A DNA stretch of 64,000 nt from Eukaryota sp. TZLM1-RC (GCA_040285825.1 JAUPSS010000002.1:3720001-3784000), one strand, 5' to 3'. Numbered from the stretch's first letter, positions 32,756 to 43,255 are shown. The notes: a model not told the origin generated them from the sequence alone. Made by a program: numbers and translations.

Positions 32756-35160
32756 TGAAGCAAGTCTGAAATGTGTCCTTTTTGGATTGAAAATCCAATT
32801 ACTGCAATTGAAGTTCTTAAGGCTATTCAAAAATTACCAAAGGGGAAAGCAGCAGCCCCATCTGGAATTTCTTTTGATCTCTTAAAAATAGCGTGTTCCA
32901 GTGCTCCCGAAATTGCTGATGATCTAGCCCATTATTTTCAACAATTAATTGTTTTGAAAATTAATCGTCCATTTGAATTACTCGCTGCACGTCTTATTGC
33001 TTTAGTAAAGCCTGAAAACGGCATTAAACCTGATGGAATACGCCCAATTGCTGTTGGTGAATCTCTTTCTCGTTTGCTGGCATCAATTGTCTTCGATCGT
33101 GTCAAAGACAAAGCTTCTACATTTTTGAATCCTCATCATCTTGGAATCAAAACAATTGATGGTGCTTCTGTTGATGCTATTGCCTCTGATACCTTTTTTA
33201 ATGCAGAGGAAAATAATGTTATTTTTAATCTCGACTTCAAAAATGCTTTTAATTCTGTAAAGCGAGAAGCAATTTTTGAAGTTATTAAATCTGATTTTCA
33301 TGAGCTATCGAGTTTTTTCTACCATTTTTCTGGGAAAGAATCAGATTAAATTTTTAATTCATTTGGTCTTAAATCATCTTCTGGAGTGAAGCAGGGAGAT
33401 CCTTTAGGCCCATTATTGTTTTGTTTAACTATTCACAAAAATTTAAATATCATTAAGCAAAAATACCCTTCTATAAAAATAGTTGCTTATATGGATGATA
33501 AATCCTTGATTGGTTCATTTGATTTACTAGAATTGGTTGCTCAAGAAATTGCCGATTCATATGAAAATATTGGGCTTCATCTTAATGCCAGCAAATGTCT
33601 TCTGATTGGCTCTTCTGCTCAAGACCTCGTGATAAACGATTCTATTGTCCCTTTTACTAATTATAGTAGTGATGCTTTTAAGTTCCTTGGTTATTGGTTA
33701 GGAAACGTGCCTCAAATTCAGAATTAATTGTAAGTTATTTTGGAAAAAATGAAAATTGAACTTGATGCAATTTCTTCTTTAGATATAGAAAAGCATATTA
33801 AATTTTTCATGCTTAAAATTTGCTACACTGGGAGAATAACCCACATTTTGAGATCTTGTGCTCCTTCCACAGCATTAGATTTTTGTCGTTCATTTAATTC
33901 ATTGAGAACAGAAATTTTTGCTGATTTATTGGATGTTAAACCAGGAATGTTGAAAAGTCACTTATTTTCTTCAGCAAATTTGGGTGGTATTGGATTTACT
34001 AAATCTTCAATTTTGTGTCAATCAGCATTCTTGGGTGGTGGCAAAAATTTTATTTATGAATTTTCTCGTAGATTTGCAGATGATTCTCATCTGTTAGTTC
34101 CCAATTGCAGTCCTTATTTGTATGAGTTATCTTGTGAACTTGAAAAATTGCCGCCACAAATTTGGACCAAATGTTTTATTCAATCAATTCAAGAAATTCC
34201 AAACCGATCTCTTTTTAATTTACAGTTTTGCTGTAAAAAGCTTCAACAAAAATTGTCAAAGATTTTTGAAAGTCTAGAGTTTGATGTTAGACTTGGCTTG
34301 GCCAAGAAAAAGAAACCCGCTTTTGTAAATCTTTTACAAGATATGTGTGACAGTACTTCTTCTGCCTTAGTAACATCAATTCCTCAAGTTTATGGTACTC
34401 TCTTAACCGATTCTGCTTGGGCTCTAAATATGAGATTTCGTTCCTTTATCTGGCCTGATAATTTACCTCATAATTTAATTTGTATATGTTCTCGAGAAAT
34501 TACAACTACTCATTTGTTAAATTGCAAACATTTTATTACTTTTAGTAGCAAGGTTCATGATGCTGTAAGAGACTAGTTATAATGTATGTGTAAATCTCAT
34601 AGAATTGAATTCTTCTTGGAGCCTCTGTTGTCCAATCTGTTTAATATTGAAGATGATTTTCATAAGAATAATAGAGGTGATGTTATATTACCTGGATTAG
34701 ATGGAAGTTTCATTTTATTGGATGTAATGTCTCTTGATCCTTGTAATGCCTCAAATGAAAGGCTAGTTAATTCTGAAATTCATAATCCTCTTTCAAATGC
34801 TGAAAATTTCAAATTCAAAAAATACAATGAACCTTTGTCCAAATTGGCAGTCTACAGCATGCAAAATACAACTTGTATCCATTTGTATTTTACCTTTGTG
34901 GTTCACTTGCACCAACTGCTTTACGTTTTTTGGATGATTTTGAAATGATTGAAAAGAGAAGAACTGGCAGAAATTTCAACAGATTGTTTTGGCAAAATAG
35001 AAATGTGTTTTCTATTTTTAAGGGAATGTTGAAGATGGTTTCTGATGCTTTGCTTTCTCTTGGATCTCACTATGAGAGAGTTGCATCTAGTGTTTTTGTT
35101 CTGGGAGAGATGGATTTTTTAGATGTTGATTTATAGGTTTTGAATAAAATTAAAATTTTG
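32756..35160 (+). mobile_element. B-family RLE retrotransposon, longest copy (B6), with broken coding region
   Basis: Plus-strand frames in order. 32771-33349: ENPITAIEVLKAIQKLPKGK, IRPIAVGESLSRLLASIVFD, HHLGIKTIDGASVDAI, NLDFKNAFNSVKREAIFEVI. 33386-33727: KQGDPLGPLLFCLTIH, then AYMDDKSLIGSF (reverse transcriptase catalytic YMDD). 33740-34576: region after the RT, to the zinc site CICSREITTTHLLNC and SSKVHDAVRD. 34586-35136: NRGDVILPGLDGSFILLDV (endonuclease) to the VLGEMDFLDVDL end. Four frame breaks, including one stop at VRD. The N-terminal zinc-finger part is missing. Ends near 35160 in AATAAAATTAAAATT. Confidence 0.85.
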
Positions 35161-35171
35161 GTCAAAAAGAA

Positions 35172-35365
35172 AAGATTTGATATTTTTTATGGCGTTCTCG
35201 GATTCAATGTGTCATAATTAATAGATAATTTCGGTTTTTCAATCGAATAAGAGAAGCTTTCGCTAGACAGCATGTAGATCAAGATTTTGAGAAGAGATCT
35301 TGGGTCAATGATATTCGTCCCATTAGTTATGAATGAACTTTATTAAGTGTTCATGTTCAATAAAT
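35172..35365 (+). mobile_element. D-family RLE retrotransposon, 3' fragment (D6)
   Basis: KRFDIFYGVLGFNV-like and EKLSLDSM-like remnants followed by the D 3' end (CCCATTAGTTATGA ... TTCAATAAATA). It directly follows B6 in the same orientation. Confidence 0.7.
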
Positions 35366-35485
35366 ATTGCCAATACAGTTTACAAAAGCTAAACAACCAG
35401 TAAGGACATTCTACTTTTTGGTAACAAGGATGTTCCTCCCACCATACTACAAATAGGAACATCTGATGTTGATGCATTTACACTA

Positions 35486-36106
35486 TCAAAATCCCTTAAT
35501 TTTGGTAAGTTCTTCAAGCCATTGTAGCGGTTCGTCTAGTCCCTCTCCTGTAACAACCGAAACCTTCTATGATAAATACAATCAAAAATCATACAAAAAT
35601 CGGGATATCATCTAGTAAGATCTCTCTCAAGCATTGGCGAAGTTCTTGCTCATCTATGAAGTTCGAACAATCACATTTCTGCAATCAGTTGAGAGATTGT
35701 TATAACAAACATTCAGTAGTATGGAAACATATGGAGGCGCTGCCATTTTGAGAAAATCTTCCACTACAATGGCCCAAGAACAATAAACGCAGAGTACCCC
35801 ACATTTCTTGTCTTTGCAACACAATCGTTCTCTGTCAGCAGCATCAACTACAAAAAAGACTGCGAAGCAATCTGCAGTATAGTGACACCATAACCTCTTG
35901 ATCATACAACCACCTCCAACATCCCAGAACTCATACCTTGTGTGACCATAAGTGATAGTTTCGACATTGAACCCATTTGTTGGGAAGGTTTCGATAGAAA
36001 CACCTTCCTTGTATCGATATAGAAGTTTGGACTTACCCACGGCATCAAGACCTAATATGATAACTTTCTTAGTTGGTTTACTTTTGAAAAAAGAGAGGAA
36101 ACCCAT
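35486..36106 (-). CDS. ARF/ARL-family small GTPase (three exons)
   Basis: Spliced product of 186 residues. It starts MGFLSFFKSKPTKK, with Gly2 available for myristoylation. Motifs: GLDAVGKS (G1), FPTNGFNVETI (switch I Thr), WDVGGG then KRLWCHYTADCFAVFFVVDA (G3), NKCD (G4, created by splicing), VVTGEG (G5 region) and C-terminal LDEPLQWLEELTKI. Two introns of 32 and 28 nt (35679-35710, 35567-35594) restore the frame exactly (396 + 84 + 81 nt). The switch II Gln that helps GTP hydrolysis in ARFs is Gly here (GGG for GGQ), so hydrolysis may be slow or depend on partners. The stretch between G3 and G4 is Cys-rich and diverged. Probable membrane-traffic regulator; which ARL subgroup is unclear. Confidence 0.85.
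35567..35594 (-). other. 28-nt mini-intron in the ARF-like gene (second intron)
   Basis: Minus strand GTATGA ... TTTATCATAG. Splicing joins DDIPIF to KVSVVTGEG. Confidence 0.8.
35679..35710 (-). other. 32-nt mini-intron in the ARF-like gene (first intron)
   Basis: Minus strand GTTTGT ... CTGATTGCAG. Splicing creates the NKCD guanine-specificity motif, strong evidence that it is a true intron. Confidence 0.85.
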
Positions 36107-36394
36107 CCAGCAGTAGATGGGATGATTTTCACCAGGGTCACAATTTATGTAAATCATCATTTCGCACCACTAAAATCACCATATTTTTCTTTGAATTTAT
36201 TTTTTTCTTTGTGTAGTGTGAGTTCTTTTCAAGAGTGCATCTTCTTTCTTTTTTTTGAGAGTTGTTTGATAACTCAAATTCCTCACCGATTTGGACTATT
36301 GCTCTCAGATATTCAATTTTTTAACAGTCATGCGAACCAAACTTAATCTCCACTTTACTTTAGTTCAGGTTTGTTGTCTAGTTTTAAATTTTGT

Positions 36395-37962
36395 TATCAT
36401 TTTTATTGAAAACTTATAAATCAACATCTAAAAAATCCATCTCTCCCAAAACAAAAATACTAGATGCAATTCTGTCATAGTGAGATCCAAGAGAAAGCAA
36501 AGCACCATAAACCATCTTCAACATCCTCTAAAAAATAGAAAACACAATTCTATTTTGCCAATACAATCTGTTAAAATATCTGTCTCTGTTTAAGAGCAAG
36601 AATTGTTATAAATATAAATAAACCATTTTTTGCACAAATGGAGAGGGTAATTCAAGTATACGAAATTATGAATTTCAGAATTAACAAACCTTTTATTTGA
36701 GGCATAACAAGGATCAACAGATATTACATCCAATAAACCGAAGGTTCCATCTAATCCAGGTAATATGACATCAGCTCTATTATTTTAATGAAAATCATTT
36801 TCAGAATTGAACAGATTTGCTTCTAAACGTAATAAGATGTTTACAATTTAACAAATGAATAATTGTAGATTTGGTGAACATATACAAATTAAATTATGAC
36901 GTAAATTGTCAGGCCAAATAAAGGAAGGAAATCTCATATTCAAAGTCCAAGTAGAATCAGTTATGAGAGTACCATATACTTGAGGAGTTTTTATTACTAG
37001 GCAGAAGTGCTATCGCACATATCTTGTGAACAATTTGCAAAAGCGTGATTCTTTTTCATGACCAAATCAAGTCTAACATCAAAATCCAAGCTTTCAAAAA
37101 TCTATGACAATTTGTGTTGAAGCATTTTACAGCAAAACTGCAAATTAAAAAAGATCGGTTTGCAATTCTTTCAAATGATTGGGGAAACATTTGATCCAAA
37201 TTTGTGGTGGCAATCTATCACGTTCACAAGATAACTGACTTAAATATGGATTGCAGCTGGGAACTAACAAATGAGAATCTTCAGCAAATCTATGAGAAAA
37301 TTCAAAAATCAAATTCTTGCCTCCACCCAAAAATGCTAATTGACACAGAATAGAAGATTTAGTAAATCCAATACCACCCAAATTTGCTGAAGAAAATAAG
37401 TGATTTTTCAACATTCCTGGTTCTACATCCAATAAATCAGTAAAAAATTCTGTTCTCAATGAATGGAAAGAACGACAAAATTCTAATACTATGGAAGGAG
37501 CACAAGATCTCAGAATGTCGATTATTCTCCCAGTGTAGCAAATTTTGACCAGGAAAAATTTAATATGCTTTTCTAAATCTAAAGAAGAAATTGAATCACG
37601 TATGGTTTTCGTTTTTTCCAAGATAACTTTAAATTCATTCTGATTTTGAAGCACATTTCCTAACCAACAACCAAGAAACTGAAAAGCATCACTTCCATAA
37701 TTGGTAAAAGGGACAACAGAATCGTTTATAACAAGATCTTGAGCAGAAGAGCTTTATCATAAAACATTCGCTTGCATTAAGATGAAGCCCAATATTTTCA
37801 TATGGATCGGCAATTTCTTCAGCAACTAATTCTAGTACATCAAATGAACCAATCAAGGATATATCATCCTTATAAGCAACTATTTTTACAAAAGGGTATT
37901 TTTGCTTAAAGCTATTTAAAAAAATTTTGTGAATAGCTAAACAAAAACAATAATTACTAATA
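36395..37962 (-). mobile_element. B-family RLE retrotransposon, variant subfamily (B7)
   Basis: Minus strand: CLAIHKIFLNSFKQKYPFVK and AYKDDISLIGSF (YMDD altered to YKDD), then 37654-37145 (SSLDLEKHIKFFLVKICYTG, KNHLFSSANLGGIGFTKSSI, LSCERDRLPPQIWIKCFPNH). More broken pieces of the endonuclease follow, then the tail. At 36590-36665 a ~80-bp segment replaces the usual region before the tail and matches the start of B3. Its 3' end is about 290 bp upstream of the ARF-like start, in the same orientation. Confidence 0.75.
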
Positions 37963-38880
37963 AAAACTACTTGTTCTTGAACACGTGCCACGTCATCATG
38001 TGAATTTCAACAGATTAGGTTATCAATAACAAGAGCACTACCTCCCATTTTCTTTCAATGTTTTGTAAACCTTTTAGCATAATGACGATAGGGGATTTGT
38101 GAGATACTGAGGCACATGGTGTAGATGATTTACTCAGTGCTTAACTCTTGAGGGGCAATCACGACCTGGGTGACCTTTCTGATGACATTTGAAACATGTC
38201 CCGTCAGTTAGGTTGCGAGACCTATTGGATGAACGAGATTTCATACCAGTTTGACGCACAGATTCAGTATTATCAGAAACAGTCTTTGAATTCGAGAAAT
38301 CAAAAATTTCTGCGATCCTAATGGAAGAATACTTTTGGCGAATCTGATGATGAAAGCTGAGTCAGGCAAGTTCAGTCCGAAAGCCCTGCTTTTCGCCTGA
38401 AGAAAATGTCTCAGGTGGCAGGGTATGCGTTCACGGACGTCGCCCTCACGGGCATCAACCATCAACTCAGATATCACTAAGTTGAATTCCTTGTACGAGG
38501 AAAACGAGGTGGAGGATCTTGAAAATCCAGAAACACCTGGACGGATGAATCAACCCCAGGTCTTGTCAGAATCAAAGATTCTAACATGAAGGGGTCAACG
38601 ACGAGCCTTGCTGGGTTCTTTTTCGGTGTAACAGAGGAGTACATCTTCCACTGTTGTAAGAACAAAAGCACATCATCCACTTCCATAGAAGCAAGAGACG
38701 GATGTAGTACGCGTGTAGATAACCAATAGAATCATGGCCAATAATTGTTGATGCCGTTAGGCAGAATTACCAAAGATGAAAAGAAGAGAATAGAGCTTTA
38801 TTATTGAAAATACTTGTTCTTGAACAAGTGCGACGTCATTTTGTGAATTCTTTATCTGTCTACCAGGTTATTTTATCAGT
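37963..38880 (-). mobile_element. LTR retrotransposon remnant with gag
   Basis: Minus strand. 38686-38477 (MEVDDVLLFLQQWKMYSSVT) and 38477-38241 (VISELMVDAREGDVRERIPC) read like a Ty3/gypsy capsid. A CCHC zinc knuckle (CFKCHQKGHPGRDC) lies near 38180-38150, followed by a stop. Two similar segments of about 65 bp (37970-38033 and 38806-38875, both containing TACTTGTTCTTGAACA) lie in direct orientation on either side and may be LTR pieces. No protease or polymerase is present, so this is a deletion derivative. Confidence 0.55.
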
Positions 38881-39179
38881 AATGATGATTCATTTGTTTT
38901 CGTTCGATAATTGCCGCCTTTTGGTTGATCGGAAGTCAGGAGTAAAATGAATTTCAGTGGCCCCTCACCTATTCTGCTGAAATATATGATTAGAGATGTA
39001 ATGGTAGTGGTCAAGTTCTATAAAAAGGACCTAAAAGGATATTTACACCAACAAAACTCTGCATCAGTGATGTTGTGTCCATTTCTGCTGGTTTAGTGAT
39101 TCCCTTGTCCTCACTTTTGCATATCACTTATATAAATGGGGCATGAATGCAGATAAGCAAATTAATTTGTCAGACAGCA

Positions 39180-39728
39180 ATTTATTGCCATTGACCCTAA
39201 TGAATAGACTTTATGAAATAAAAGACGTTGTTCATTTGCTTTGACCGAAGAAGATCAAGTAGTGAAATGGGGTTAGGGAAAATCATTTGAAATAATTAAA
39301 GAATTAACTAATTCTGTTTTTATTACTGTGCATGATGATTTCTCTTGTGGCAATTGATGAAAAGTTAGATTTCTGCAATGTTTACACAATTTATGACAGC
39401 TCTCAGTTTGTTCCGATAACTGCTACCATCCAAGTAAGTTCTTATCTTTATCTAAGACTTCGCAAGACTTCTCAAGACTGCTCTTTGTTTGATCGTGATT
39501 GTCTATTTGTTATTGATACTTTTGGCACCTTTTGGTAGTTTCAAAGGGGGAATGGTGGTTGTTTCAACTTTGCACCCTCCAAGGTCGAAAGATTAACAAA
39601 TGATGTTTTAATCACTGGGAAAAATGACAATCACTACACCAGTGAAGTCAGTGCTTAAACAATATATTGAGGTTACTGATTTCTTACATTCTTAAAAGAG
39701 TTGGTTGTTTTTTTAATATGTCGATAAC
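39180..39728 (+). pseudogene. RCC1/LRR pseudogene copy 2, first half (split by A-4)
   Basis: Plus-strand counterpart of 22.4-23.6 kb: FALTEEDQVVKWG-like, then FLVAIDEKLDFCNVYTIYDS, FVPITATIQ, LFDRDCLFVIDTFGTFW, then (after an internal deletion near 39630) CSFLTFLKELVVFLICR-like leucine-rich sequence. It stops exactly at the 14-bp duplication beside retrotransposon A-4 and continues at 43256. Confidence 0.75.
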
Positions 39729-39742
39729 AATCTTTAATGGAT
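39729..39742. repeat. target-site duplication, left copy, of retrotransposon A-4
   Basis: AATCTTTAATGGAT, repeated exactly at 43242-43255. The target lies in the leucine-rich part of the RCC1/LRR gene. Confidence 0.9.
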
Positions 39743-39793
39743 TTTTTTTAGGATAAATTTATTTTCAACGCTAACAAAACATTAAACAAAAAA

Positions 39794-42364
39794 CTAGAAC
39801 TCAATATCCTCAATACACGCATCAACATCATCAAATCTTTTAAGCGCGCGATTTTCATACTCTATTCCTAATTGTAACAGTGCTTTGGTCAACATTTCTG
39901 GAATTGCTTTAAGAATACTGAAAACAATTCTATTGTGCCAGAAATTGAAGTTCAATTCTTTTCCTGCTCTTTCTTTTATTAAACTTCTGAAACCTTCAAG
40001 AAATTTAATGCCAGATATTCCAATGTTACCAAAAAGAGAAACAGCAAATGGAACCAACTGATACTTAACATGCTCAACACGTCCTAGCTGAGATAAGGGT
40101 TCATTGTACTTTCTGATTTTGCTCTTTTCAGCAAAGCAAAGTGGAGTTTCATCTCTTTTAGCAAAGTCAATTGCTGAGTCTTTACAAACATCAACAGTGA
40201 CAACATCAACAACTTTAATAACACCATCAGACGCAGGGGTAATTAAATCAGCACGGCGTTTCCCAAAAGTATTTTCATTTTCATTTTCAGATGACAACCT
40301 TCGCACAAGTGGTTCAACAAAAGCTTCAATGTGATGGCTTTTGCACATAGCGTATAGTTGGTCTCTAACAGCATCGTGAACAACTGAGCGATATGTAATA
40401 TTAAATTTGCAATTAAATAAATGATTCAGATTAATGAGCTGACCACAACGACAAATCAAATCATTTGGCACACTACATGGCCACAGGAAACACCTCATCC
40501 TGAAGGCAGTTGTCCATTGATGATCATTTAATAATAGACCATATACATTTGGAATCTGGGAAATAAGACAACCTGAGCTACTATCCTTGAGGTCAATTAA
40601 AAAGTTTGCAAAAACGGGATTCTTTTCTTTAGCCAAGCTAAGACAAACAGTGAAATCCAAGTTTTCAAAAACTTTTAATATCTTTTTCTGCAATTTAGCA
40701 TATGCAAATTTCAAGGAAATCAAACTCCTGGGTGGAATTTCTTGAATATCAGCAGGAAAGCATTTGGACCATATGTGAGGAGAGATGCATTCAATTTCAC
40801 TCTGCAAGGACACTAAATAGTCACTAACACAACATTCTATCAAATGCTGGTTTTCAGGAAAACGTTTCAAAAATTCAAAAACGAAATTTTTTGCTCCACC
40901 GATGAATGCGGCTTTACACAAATATTTTGATTTGTGAAAATCCAGGCCTCCCAATTCTGTGCTACAAAAAAATATGACTACGTAAAAAGAAGAATCAATA
41001 TCGAGCAAATTAGCCAAAAATTTTGTTCTTAATTCATTAAAAATTCTGCAAAATTCGAGAGAAATAGATGGTGATGTTGATCGTAAAATATGAGTAAATT
41101 TCCCTGAATAACAAATTCTGAGGAAGAAAAATTTAAGATGTTTTTCAATATTTAAATCTGAAAGAACCATCAATTCTTCTTCAAAATTATCCAAAAGAGA
41201 GGAAAGTTGATTTCGAATTTCATCAAAGTTGCCTAAATAACAACCTAAAAAACGAAATCCTGATTCAAAATAATTGATAAAAGGAACACTTTGACCATCA
41301 ATAATGAAATCAGCAGGCTCTCTACCAATCAATAAACATTTGGAAATATTTAGAGAAAGACCAATTTCATAATAGCGCTGTTGAACAATTTCAGCAATTG
41401 TTCTCAATGAATCAATTGGACCAATTATTGATATGTCATCCATATAAGCAGTTATATGAACATCTGGAAATTCTTGTTTTAATTCACACATTAAAGGATG
41501 GATAGCAAGACAGAAAAAGAAAGGACCTAATGGATCACCTTGTTTGACACCAGATGATGATATTAGATTGAATTCCTCATAAACAAGAGTTGACTGTGAG
41601 CCATAAAAATTGTAAAAGAACGACTCAGCTTCTGGAAAATGAGTTTGAAGCAAGGGCAAGATGGACGACCTCTTCACTGCATTGAAAGCGTTTTTAAAAT
41701 CCAAATTAAAAATATAATTCGAAGTATTGGAATTAAAAAAGACATCAGAAGAGAGTGCTGCAGAAGATGCACCATCAACTGTTTTAATTCCAAATTGGAA
41801 AGGACTAAAAAAATCTTTAGCCTTTTTACCAATCCTGCCAAACACAGCTGAAGCAAGAATACGAGACAAAGATTCACCAATTGCAATTGGCCTTATTTTT
41901 GATTCATTCTTTTTTAAAGCAATTAAGCGTGAACTTGTCATTTCAGATGGAAGCTTGATTTTTAATGTTAAAATTTTGTTGAAAAAGAAAACCAAATCAT
42001 CAATACATTCAGGACATTGGTTTATCGTGGATTTTAACATGTCAAAAGTGATCATTGATGGACCAGGCGCTTTTCCAGATGGTAAGTGGTTTATCAATTT
42101 AATTAGTTCATCATTAGTTACGGGATTTTGCTCCCAATAACTTAGATTATTGGGTTTAGGGCACTTAAAATTTTCAACAGGATGGAGACTCTTTAGTTGA
42201 GCAACAGTATTTTCATTACATTCTGCAAGTTCAGAGGAAAACAGGCATTGCTTAGCGGAACCATAGCGTCCCTTTAAAGCTAATTTTCGAACAATTTTTT
42301 CTTTCTTCATTACTGAAGGACGAAATTTTGATTTTGATGACAATATTTTTTTATCTTTAAGCAA
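39794..42364 (-). CDS. A-4 reverse transcriptase with C-terminal restriction-like endonuclease (intact)
   Basis: 856-residue open frame. Reverse transcriptase (about 60-420): NPVTNDELIKLINHLPSGKA, RPIAIGESLSRILASAVFGR, FQFGIKTVDGASSAAL, NLDFKNAFNAVKRSSILPLL, SSGVKQGDPLGPFFFCLAIH, catalytic AYMDDISIIG, then GLSLNISKCLLIG. Thumb and linker follow. The C-terminal zinc motif is CRCGQLINLNHLFNC, then YRSVVHDAVRDQL, then GKRRADLIT and VIKVVDVVTVDVC with the catalytic acids, matching the CCHC plus PD..D layout of R2-type endonucleases that nick the target and prime cDNA synthesis. The C-terminus is DACIEDIEF. Frame-compatible sequence continues upstream (KGIWDVTPLWKFFLLKDKK), so the true protein probably starts further up, fused to the zinc-finger part. 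The first internal ATG is at SVMKKEK. Confidence 0.9.
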   Translation of the reverse strand: MLKDKKILSSKSKFRPSVMKKEKIVRKLALKGRYGSAKQCLFSSELAECNENTVAQLKSLHPVENFKCPKPNNLSYWEQNPVTNDELIKLINHLPSGKAPGPSMITFDMLKSTINQCPECIDDLVFFFNKILTLKIKLPSEMTSSRLIALKKNESKIRPIAIGESLSRILASAVFGRIGKKAKDFFSPFQFGIKTVDGASSAALSSDVFFNSNTSNYIFNLDFKNAFNAVKRSSILPLLQTHFPEAESFFYNFYGSQSTLVYEEFNLISSSGVKQGDPLGPFFFCLAIHPLMCELKQEFPDVHITAYMDDISIIGPIDSLRTIAEIVQQRYYEIGLSLNISKCLLIGREPADFIIDGQSVPFINYFESGFRFLGCYLGNFDEIRNQLSSLLDNFEEELMVLSDLNIEKHLKFFFLRICYSGKFTHILRSTSPSISLEFCRIFNELRTKFLANLLDIDSSFYVVIFFCSTELGGLDFHKSKYLCKAAFIGGAKNFVFEFLKRFPENQHLIECCVSDYLVSLQSEIECISPHIWSKCFPADIQEIPPRSLISLKFAYAKLQKKILKVFENLDFTVCLSLAKEKNPVFANFLIDLKDSSSGCLISQIPNVYGLLLNDHQWTTAFRMRCFLWPCSVPNDLICRCGQLINLNHLFNCKFNITYRSVVHDAVRDQLYAMCKSHHIEAFVEPLVRRLSSENENENTFGKRRADLITPASDGVIKVVDVVTVDVCKDSAIDFAKRDETPLCFAEKSKIRKYNEPLSQLGRVEHVKYQLVPFAVSLFGNIGISGIKFLEGFRSLIKERAGKELNFNFWHNRIVFSILKAIPEMLTKALLQLGIEYENRALKRFDDVDACIEDIEF

Positions 42365-42405
42365 AAAAAATTTCCATAGCGGTGTTACATCCCATATGCC
42401 TTTTT

Positions 42406-43140
42406 TTAAATTGGTGGTAAATTTTCGAAAACTAATTGAAAAGGGAGAGGACTTACCTGTGATGGAACACGTATTGGAGGCCTCAAGGAATCAACAACTT
42501 TACATGATTCGCAAAAACGTAATGGTCGGCCAGAAGAATTAATGCCCAAATTTTTGGTACAAAATATACACTTATTATTCGGAGAATCAATGGATAAATT
42601 TATAGGTACTATTGCTGGTATTTCTTGATCAGAATTATCATCATTTATGGGTAACGAAGAGAGGGATTGTTTCAAATCAGCAGATGCAGCACGAGCTTTT
42701 AATTGTTCTTGTTTTATTTGGGGACATGTTTTAACGTTATGTCCCGGTTGACGACATTTGCCACAACTCTGAGAATGAACTTTTCCAGTTTTTAATGGTA
42801 ATGGTTTCATTTTTTCAGTTATTTCTATTTTGTCAATTGGTGAGTTAAAGGTAGAAACAGATTTTTGACTTTTTCCGATTTCAGCTGGAGCAAACAAATT
42901 TCGAGAAACGGAGTTGTTTATAGAACGCGCAAAAGAACGTAAAGATCGTAATTGTGGTTTTTGTGAGTTTTTTCTGGTACAATGATCAGTTTTTGAATTG
43001 AAATTTTTTTGAGATGAATTTCGAGCACAGCTTGTATTGTGGGGAGAGTGGAGAAGTGAAGATGATGAGCTTGGTCTGACTGGTAGAATCTTTACTCGGG
43101 CGTTCCAATCAGTATCAGAGTCACTATCAGCCAATGGCAT
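42406..43140 (-). CDS. A-4 N-terminal zinc-finger protein (upstream frame)
   Basis: 244 residues starting MPLADSDSDTDWNARV. A long Ser/Arg/Lys-rich disordered part is followed by a CCHC knuckle (CGKCRQPGHNVKTCP) and a second zinc motif (CIFCTKNLG ... FCESC), then PPIRVPSQVSPLPFQ. These bind nucleic acid, as in the N-termini of R2-like elements. The frame then ends at FENLPPI, while a neighbouring frame continues with FSISFRKFTTNLKKGIWDV into the reverse transcriptase. In A-1 the equivalent join (FTENLRKGLWDV) is in frame with the zinc motif, so a one-base shift near 42440-42450 in A-4 is likely. A programmed frameshift or two-ORF design is the alternative. Confidence 0.8.
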   Translation of the reverse strand: MPLADSDSDTDWNARVKILPVRPSSSSSLLHSPHNTSCARNSSQKNFNSKTDHCTRKNSQKPQLRSLRSFARSINNSVSRNLFAPAEIGKSQKSVSTFNSPIDKIEITEKMKPLPLKTGKVHSQSCGKCRQPGHNVKTCPQIKQEQLKARAASADLKQSLSSLPINDDNSDQEIPAIVPINLSIDSPNNKCIFCTKNLGINSSGRPLRFCESCKVVDSLRPPIRVPSQVSPLPFQLVFENLPPI

Positions 43141-43241
43141 CGTTTTGACAGAGAAACAGTACGACTTTGACGCCGTGACAGAAAGTGAAATATGAGAGGG
43201 TTGACCAAGGGAGGGAGAAAAAAAAATCTTAAATGATCTTA

Positions 43242-43255
43242 AATCTTTAATGGAT
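43242..43255. repeat. target-site duplication, right copy, of retrotransposon A-4
   Basis: Exact repeat of 39729-39742. Confidence 0.9.

Larger units (their letters stand above)
39743..43241 (-). mobile_element. A-family RLE non-LTR retrotransposon, full length (A-4)
   Basis: Complete 3,499-bp element flanked by a perfect 14-bp duplication. On the minus strand it has a short 5' leader, an N-terminal zinc-finger frame, a long reverse transcriptase-endonuclease frame, a 3' untranslated region of about 50 bp and a terminal run of eight A. It lies in opposite orientation to the RCC1/LRR gene it split. Perfect duplications and an intact main frame suggest a recent insertion. Confidence 0.92.

Noticed and set aside
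35757-35792. a third intron in the ARF-like gene (GTACTC ... TTGTAG)
   Set aside because: Its length would break the frame and it lacks the YTNA element at the fixed distance.
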